A stretch of DNA of 64,000 bases. Origin: Streptomyces caeruleatus (GTDB taxonomy: Bacteria > Actinomycetota > Actinomycetes > Streptomycetales > Streptomycetaceae). Under the pieces are notes generated by a model. It was not told where the DNA came from and ran no database searches. It saw nothing but the letters and a program-made list of their open reading frames with translations. This document shows, piece by piece, positions 59,057 to 64,000 of the stretch (position 1 is its first letter; each line of letters starts with the position of its first letter). Position numbers and translations under genes: made by a program. The stretch lies in the NCBI RefSeq assembly GCF_001514235.1, contig NZ_KQ948942.1:1-64000 (forward strand), in the 5' to 3' direction.

Positions 59057-62000
59057 ATGATCTTGGTTGAACGGGCCTGGGCGAGAACGCGGCGAAGAGT
59101 CGCCGTGACCGTGTCCGCGGTGCTGGTCGGAACCCTGCTGCAGGGGGCGTTCACGCCGTCGGCGGCACAGGCGGATGACATGCCCGGGGTCCCCGCCTCG
59201 GAGAAGGCGCTGTCCGGGCACACGGTGAAGTCGCTGCCGCGGGGTACGGGCGGGGAGCGCAAGATGCCGTCCGTGGCGCCGCGGCACGCATGGCCGAGGG
59301 CCGGGTCGGCGACGGTGACCCTGCGGCCGGGAGAGAAGTCGGTGACGCGGCGGGCCGGAACCCTGCCGGTGTCGCTGACGGCGCCTGCGGCGAAGAAGGT
59401 ACCGAAGGCGTTCTCGGGTGCCGCCACCGTACGAGTGCTGGACGCGACGGCGGCCCGCAAGGCCGGCGTCGAAGGTCTGCTGTTCTCCGTGCGGCGCGCA
59501 ACCGGGGCCAAGGGCGCCAAGGTCGGCGTCAGCGTCGACTCCTCAGCCTTCGCGCAGGCCTACGGCGGCGCCTACGCCGCCCGACTGAAGCTGGTACGGC
59601 TGCCTGCCTGCGCCGCGACGACCCCGCAGCGCGCACAGTGCCGTACGCAGCGGCCGATCGACGCCCACAACGACGGCGCCAAGCTGTCCGGCGACGTCAG
59701 CGTCGCGAGCGCCGAGCCGATGATGCTGGCGGCCACCACAGCCGCCACCGACGGCGCCTCCAGTGACCACGGCGACTTCACCGCCAGCCAGTTGTCCCCC
59801 TCCGCGACCTGGTCGACGAGCCTGAACTCAGGCAGCTTCTCCTGGTCGTACGACATGCCCGTGCCGGGCGTGCCGGGCAAGTTCGCGCCCAGCGTGGGCC
59901 TGTCCTACTCCTCCGGCGCCATCGACGGCCGTACCTCGTCGACCAACAACCAGTCCTCCTGGGCGGGCGACGGATTCAACCTGTGGCCCGGCTCCATCGA
60001 GCGCAGCTACAAGGGCTGTGCCGACGACGACGTGAAGAACGCCGACGGCAACAAGCCCGGCGACATGTGCTGGGCTTACGACAACGCCACCATCTCGTTC
60101 AACGGGCGCGCCGGCGAGCTGATCCCGGACGGTGACGACACCTTCAGGGTCAAGGGTGACGACGGCACCAAGGTCCAGCGCGTCTACGGCAGCACCACCG
60201 ACGTGCGCTCCAACGGCGCCCGCAACGACGAGTACTGGAAGGTCACCACGACCGACGGCACCCAGTACTTCTTCGGCTACAACCGTCTGCCCGGCTGGGC
60301 GTCGGGCAAGGACACCACCGACTCCACCTGGACGACCCCCGTCTACGGCGACGACGAGGGCGAGCCCTGCCACGCCGCCACCTTCGCCGACTCCTGGTGC
60401 CGACAGGCCTACCGCTGGAACCTCGACTACGCCGTCGACGTCCACGGCAACGCAATCGCCTACTACTACAAGAAGGAAGCCAACTACTACGCCCGAAACC
60501 TCAAGGTGGCCGACGAGACGGCCTACGACCGCGGCGGCTACCTGGACCGGATCGAGTACGGCCTGCGCAAGGACGCCGTCTACTCGGCCAAGGCCCTGGC
60601 CAAGGTTACCTTCGCCTCGGCCGAGCGCTGCCTGCCGCAGACCGGTGTGACCTGCGACGCCTCGACCATCGACGACAAGAAGTTCTACTGGTACGACACG
60701 CCGTGGGACCTGAACTGCAAGGCCGGGGAGGACTGCACCAAGTCCGCCTCCCCGAGCTTCTGGACCCGCAAGCGGCTGACGGCGGTCACCACGCAGGTGC
60801 TGAAGCCGGACGGCACGTACGCCCCGATCGACACCTGGTCGCTGGGCCACCGCTGGGGCATGGCGGACATCGACTACCAGCTGCTGCTCGACTCGGTCCA
60901 GCACACCGGCAGGTCGGCCACCCCCGAGATCACCCTGCCCAAGGTCACCTTCGGGTACCACCAGGACGCCAACCGCCTCGACATCGCCGGTGACGACACC
61001 GCGCCGTTCGTCAAGGAACGCCTTGCCACCGTCGCCGACGAATCCGGCGGCCAGATCGACGTCAACTACTCCGCGGCGGCCTGCGACGCGGGCAACCTGC
61101 CGACCCCGCAGACCAACACCACCCGCTGCTACCCGGTCTACTTCACCAAGTCCGGCGACGCCGACCCGACCCTGCAGTGGTTCAACAAGTACGTGGTGGA
61201 GTCGGTCACCGAGACCGACCGCACCAACTCCTCGCCCGACATGGTCACCCGCTACGACTACCTCGACGGCGCGGCCTGGCACTACGCCGACGACGACGGC
61301 CTGACCAAGGAGAAGTACAAGACCTGGTCGCAGTGGCGCGGGTACGGCCATGTACGGGAACGCACCGGCGGCCAGGACCCGGTCGGCATGAAGTCGCAGA
61401 CCGACCACTACTTCCTGCGAGGCATGGACGGCGACCGCAAGGGCCCGTCCACCACTGACGGCACCAAGTCCGTCACTGTCTCCGACGACAACGGCGGCAC
61501 CATCACCGACCACGACTCCGCGGCCGGATTCGAGTACAAGACCGAGGACTACAGCGGGCCCGGCGGCCGGGTCCTCGAAAAGACCGTCAGCACACCCTGG
61601 CACCACCAGACGGCCAGCCGGGTCCGTGCGTGGGGCACCACCACCGCGAACCTGACCGGCACCGCCTCCGTCCGGACCTGGACCTCTCTCGACGACGGCG
61701 CGGGCGACAAGTGGCGGCAGACGTACCAGACCAACACCCACGAGAACACCGCCGGCCGAGTCACTCAGCTCGAGGACTTCGGCGACACCGGCACCGCGAC
61801 CGACGACCAGTGCACCCGCACCACCTATGTCGACAACACCACCGCCTGGATTCTGACCAAGCCCTCGCGCGTGGAGACCGTGGCCGTCAAGTGTGACGCC
61901 ACGCCGGACCGCTCCAAGGACGTGCTGTCCGACATCCGCACCGCCTACGACGGCCAGGCGTACAACGCCGCCCCCACCAAGGGCGCCCCCACACGGATCG

Positions 62001-64000
62001 CGAGCCTGAAGTCCCACAACGGCACCACCGCGACCTACCTGGAATCCGGCCTCACCTACGACAGCACTTACGGTCGCCAGCTCACCAGCACCGACATCAC
62101 CGGCACGGTCACCGCGACCCTGACCGGCGCCCCGGCGCGCACCGACCGCACCGACGGCCGGACGACGACCACGGCGTACAGCCCGACCACCGGCTTCCCG
62201 ACCACGGTCACCGTCACCAGCCCGCCGGCCACCCCGGGCACCGCCTCCACCACCCAGACCAGCACGACCACGTACGACACGTTGCGCGGAATGCCCGTGA
62301 CCGTGCTGGACACCAACAACAGGCGCACCGACAAGACCTACGACGCGCTCGGCCGCACCCTCAGGATCTGGCTGCCCAATCGCTCCCAGGCCAACAGCCA
62401 GACGCCGAACTACGAGTTCGACTACACCATCACCGATGGCAAGCCGGTGGCGGTGGCCACGAAGACGCTGAAGAACGACGGCGGACAGCGCACCTCGTAC
62501 ACGCTGTACGACGGCTTTCTACGAGCCCGCCAGACCCAGGCCCCCGGCCCGTCCGGCGGCATGCTGGTCAACGACGTCTTCTACGACGAACGCGGACTGA
62601 CGGCCAAGGTCTTCGCGCCGTACTACAACACCGGCGCACCCTCCACAGTCCTGCTGAAGCTCGACGACGCCCTGGCGGTGGAGACCCAGACCTGGAACAC
62701 CTACGACGGCCTCGGCCGCGTCACCAAGTCCCAGCAGGTGGCCGGCAACGGCGACGGCGGCACGGTGCTCGCCACCACCAGCACCAGCTACCTCGGCGAC
62801 CGCACCACGGTCACCCCGCCGGCCGGCGGCACCCCGAGCACCACGATCGCCGACGCCCGCGGCCGCACCACCGACCTCCTGCAGTACAACGCCGCCACAC
62901 CGACCGGGACCCCGTCCACGACCCACTACGACTACGACCCCGCCGGGAGGCTCACCGCGGTCACCGACCCCGTCGGCAACCAGTGGACGTACCGCTACGA
63001 CCAGCGGGGCAACAAGACCGGGTCGACGGACCCCGACAAGGGCGAGACCACCTACACCTACGACGACCGCAATCAGCTGGTCACCACCACCGACGACCGC
63101 GAGCCGAAGCAGACCATCACCCACGTCTACGACGGCCTGGGCCGTGAGCTGGAGACCCACGACGGCACCGACACCGGCCCGCTGCTGACCAAGCGCGTCT
63201 GGGACCCGGCCGGCTACGAGGGCAAGCCGGCCTCCGCCACCCGCTACGTCGGCGGCGCGAGCGGCAGCGCGTACACCACCACGTACAACATCTACGACAC
63301 GCTCTACCGCCCCAACCGCGTGACCACCACGATCCCGGCCTCCGAGGGCGCCCTGGCCGGGGCCTACCAGTCGAACATCAAGTACAACCTCGACGGCACG
63401 GTCCAGTCGAGCAGCTACCCGGCGGCGGGCAGCCTCGCCGCCGACGTCCTCACTCCGACGTACGACGATGTCCTGCGCCCGGTCACGCTCTCCGGCACGG
63501 GCGGCGTCACCTACATCACCGACACCGCCTACAGCTTCACCGGCAAGCCGCTGCAGTTCACCTATCAGAGCGGCGGCAAGAAGACCCAGGTCACCAATAC
63601 CTACCAGTGGGGCACTCAGCGCCTGGACAACACCCGGGTCGACCGCGAGGCCGTGCCCGGCGTCGACAAGTCGTCCACCTTCGGCTACGACGAGGCCGGA
63701 AACATCACGTCGATCAGCGACGTGTCGCGCGACGGCACCGACAACCAGTGCTTCCGCTACGACCACCTCGCCCGCCTCACCGAAGCCTGGGCCCAGGGCA
63801 CCACCGGCTGCTCCGCCACCGCCGGGTCCCTGCTCGGCGGCCCCGCACCCTACTGGCAGTCGTACACCTACGACGCCACCGGCAACCGGCGCACCGAAAC
63901 GCTCCACGACCTGACCGGCGACGCCACCAAGGACGTCAAGCGCACCTACGACTATCCCGCGCCCAAGTCCCCGCGGCCGCACGGTCTGACCCAGGTGACC
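59057..64000 (+). CDS. Secreted RHS-repeat protein (3' end outside the window)
   Basis: Open to the window edge: at least 1648 codons, no stop seen. ATG at 59057 follows GAGGGGG. A Sec signal (RVAVTVSAVLVGTLLQGAFT, cleavage near AQA) leads to a linker, then an SpvB/TcaC-like beta region from about residue 245 (WSYDMPVPGVPGKFAPSVGL, SYSSGAIDGRTSSTNN). RHS/YD repeats start near residue 1088, with clear units such as YDPAGRLTAVTDPVGNQW and YDQRGNKTGSTDPDKGE. RHS shells encapsulate a C-terminal toxin in polymorphic toxin systems; the toxin and any immunity gene lie beyond 64000. Coupling to the LamG gene suggests one secreted system. Confidence 0.92.
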   Translation, partial: MILVERAWARTRRRVAVTVSAVLVGTLLQGAFTPSAAQADDMPGVPASEKALSGHTVKSLPRGTGGERKMPSVAPRHAWPRAGSATVTLRPGEKSVTRRAGTLPVSLTAPAAKKVPKAFSGAATVRVLDATAARKAGVEGLLFSVRRATGAKGAKVGVSVDSSAFAQAYGGAYAARLKLVRLPACAATTPQRAQCRTQRPIDAHNDGAKLSGDVSVASAEPMMLAATTAATDGASSDHGDFTASQLSPSATWSTSLNSGSFSWSYDMPVPGVPGKFAPSVGLSYSSGAIDGRTSSTNNQSSWAGDGFNLWPGSIERSYKGCADDDVKNADGNKPGDMCWAYDNATISFNGRAGELIPDGDDTFRVKGDDGTKVQRVYGSTTDVRSNGARNDEYWKVTTTDGTQYFFGYNRLPGWASGKDTTDSTWTTPVYGDDEGEPCHAATFADSWCRQAYRWNLDYAVDVHGNAIAYYYKKEANYYARNLKVADETAYDRGGYLDRIEYGLRKDAVYSAKALAKVTFASAERCLPQTGVTCDASTIDDKKFYWYDTPWDLNCKAGEDCTKSASPSFWTRKRLTAVTTQVLKPDGTYAPIDTWSLGHRWGMADIDYQLLLDSVQHTGRSATPEITLPKVTFGYHQDANRLDIAGDDTAPFVKERLATVADESGGQIDVNYSAAACDAGNLPTPQTNTTRCYPVYFTKSGDADPTLQWFNKYVVESVTETDRTNSSPDMVTRYDYLDGAAWHYADDDGLTKEKYKTWSQWRGYGHVRERTGGQDPVGMKSQTDHYFLRGMDGDRKGPSTTDGTKSVTVSDDNGGTITDHDSAAGFEYKTEDYSGPGGRVLEKTVSTPWHHQTASRVRAWGTTTANLTGTASVRTWTSLDDGAGDKWRQTYQTNTHENTAGRVTQLEDFGDTGTATDDQCTRTTYVDNTTAWILTKPSRVETVAVKCDATPDRSKDVLSDIRTAYDGQAYNAAPTKGAPTRIASLKSHNGTTATYLESGLTYDSTYGRQLTSTDITGTVTATLTGAPARTDRTDGRTTTTAYSPTTGFPTTVTVTSPPATPGTASTTQTSTTTYDTLRGMPVTVLDTNNRRTDKTYDALGRTLRIWLPNRSQANSQTPNYEFDYTITDGKPVAVATKTLKNDGGQRTSYTLYDGFLRARQTQAPGPSGGMLVNDVFYDERGLTAKVFAPYYNTGAPSTVLLKLDDALAVETQTWNTYDGLGRVTKSQQVAGNGDGGTVLATTSTSYLGDRTTVTPPAGGTPSTTIADARGRTTDLLQYNAATPTGTPSTTHYDYDPAGRLTAVTDPVGNQWTYRYDQRGNKTGSTDPDKGETTYTYDDRNQLVTTTDDREPKQTITHVYDGLGRELETHDGTDTGPLLTKRVWDPAGYEGKPASATRYVGGASGSAYTTTYNIYDTLYRPNRVTTTIPASEGALAGAYQSNIKYNLDGTVQSSSYPAAGSLAADVLTPTYDDVLRPVTLSGTGGVTYITDTAYSFTGKPLQFTYQSGGKKTQVTNTYQWGTQRLDNTRVDREAVPGVDKSSTFGYDEAGNITSISDVSRDGTDNQCFRYDHLARLTEAWAQGTTGCSATAGSLLGGPAPYWQSYTYDATGNRRTETLHDLTGDATKDVKRTYDYPAPKSPRPHGLTQVT

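Noticed and set aside
61990..63982. Long minus-strand Gly/Val-rich frames opposite the RHS gene
   Set aside because: Antisense of the RHS repeats, which are unmistakable on the plus strand.
1..64000. CRISPR arrays, tRNA, rRNA, intact insertion sequences, integrases
   Set aside because: Repeats seen are tandem low-copy or interspersed intergenic elements without regular spacers; no transposase or integrase domain and no cloverleaf was recognised.

Overview
The window is very GC-rich DNA with strong third-position G/C bias, frequent GTG starts, GTGA/ATGA start-stop overlaps and actinobacterial families (MatB-type malonyl-CoA synthetase, DUF3068, DUF1876, DUF2613, PucR, an extra MreB-like protein). 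All of this points to a Streptomyces or close relative chromosome. No rRNA, tRNA, CRISPR array, intact insertion sequence or prophage was seen.

Layout. (1) 96-7197: a tctCBA tripartite tricarboxylate transporter, followed on the same strand by a universal stress protein and a TerC/DUF475 membrane protein. It is divergent from a CitA/CitB-like two-component system that probably controls it. (2) 7221-8974: a DUF1876 protein, a possible 37-residue peptide and an MreB-like protein. (3) 9286-15159: a malonate-type cluster with a fused carboxyltransferase carrying a repetitive linker, matB, a MatC-like dicarboxylate carrier and a divergent GntR/FadR regulator with two palindromic operators between them. 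(4) 15334-16208: an ATP-grasp gene broken by a frameshift.

(5) 16216-23823: the most unusual block. A TIR-domain protein, a MoxR-type AAA+ ATPase, a vWA-like protein and a caspase-like/TPR protein form a tightly coupled four-gene operon. It is divergent from a SLOG-like protein with about four C-terminal membrane helices. This looks like a variant vWA-MoxR conflict (immunity) system. (6) 23850-35408: a nine-gene minus-strand operon for cell-surface glycan or glycolipid: GT4 glycosyltransferase, methyltransferase, a giant AftD-like arabinofuranosyltransferase, a condensation-type acyltransferase, a second methyltransferase, a DMT transporter, a Trm112-like protein, an FkbM methyltransferase and a hypothetical protein. 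Nearly all adjacent genes overlap.

(7) 35628-45191: DUF3068 protein, DUF2613 peptide with PucR regulator, secreted zinc protease, DUF2269 membrane protein, an IclR/SMP-30 sugar-lactonase pair, and a three-gene cassette of FAD oxidoreductase, multi-span membrane protein and ImmA/IrrE-like HExxH protein. (8) 45445-51165: an arabinan-utilisation operon (ABC sugar importer, GH43 endo-arabinanase, GH51 arabinofuranosidase) behind a LacI-type operator. (9) 51328-53968: TauE/SafE exporter preceded by nested inverted repeats, a secreted DUF4360 protein, a strong bidirectional terminator and a Tat-exported intradiol dioxygenase. (10) 54617-64000: a secreted LamG protein and a secreted RHS-repeat protein that runs off the window, after a 650-base non-coding, partly AT-rich stretch.

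An interspersed repeat of roughly 50-70 bp occurs three times: inside the MatC-like gene, at the 5' end of a methyltransferase gene, and at the stop codon of the GH43 gene.
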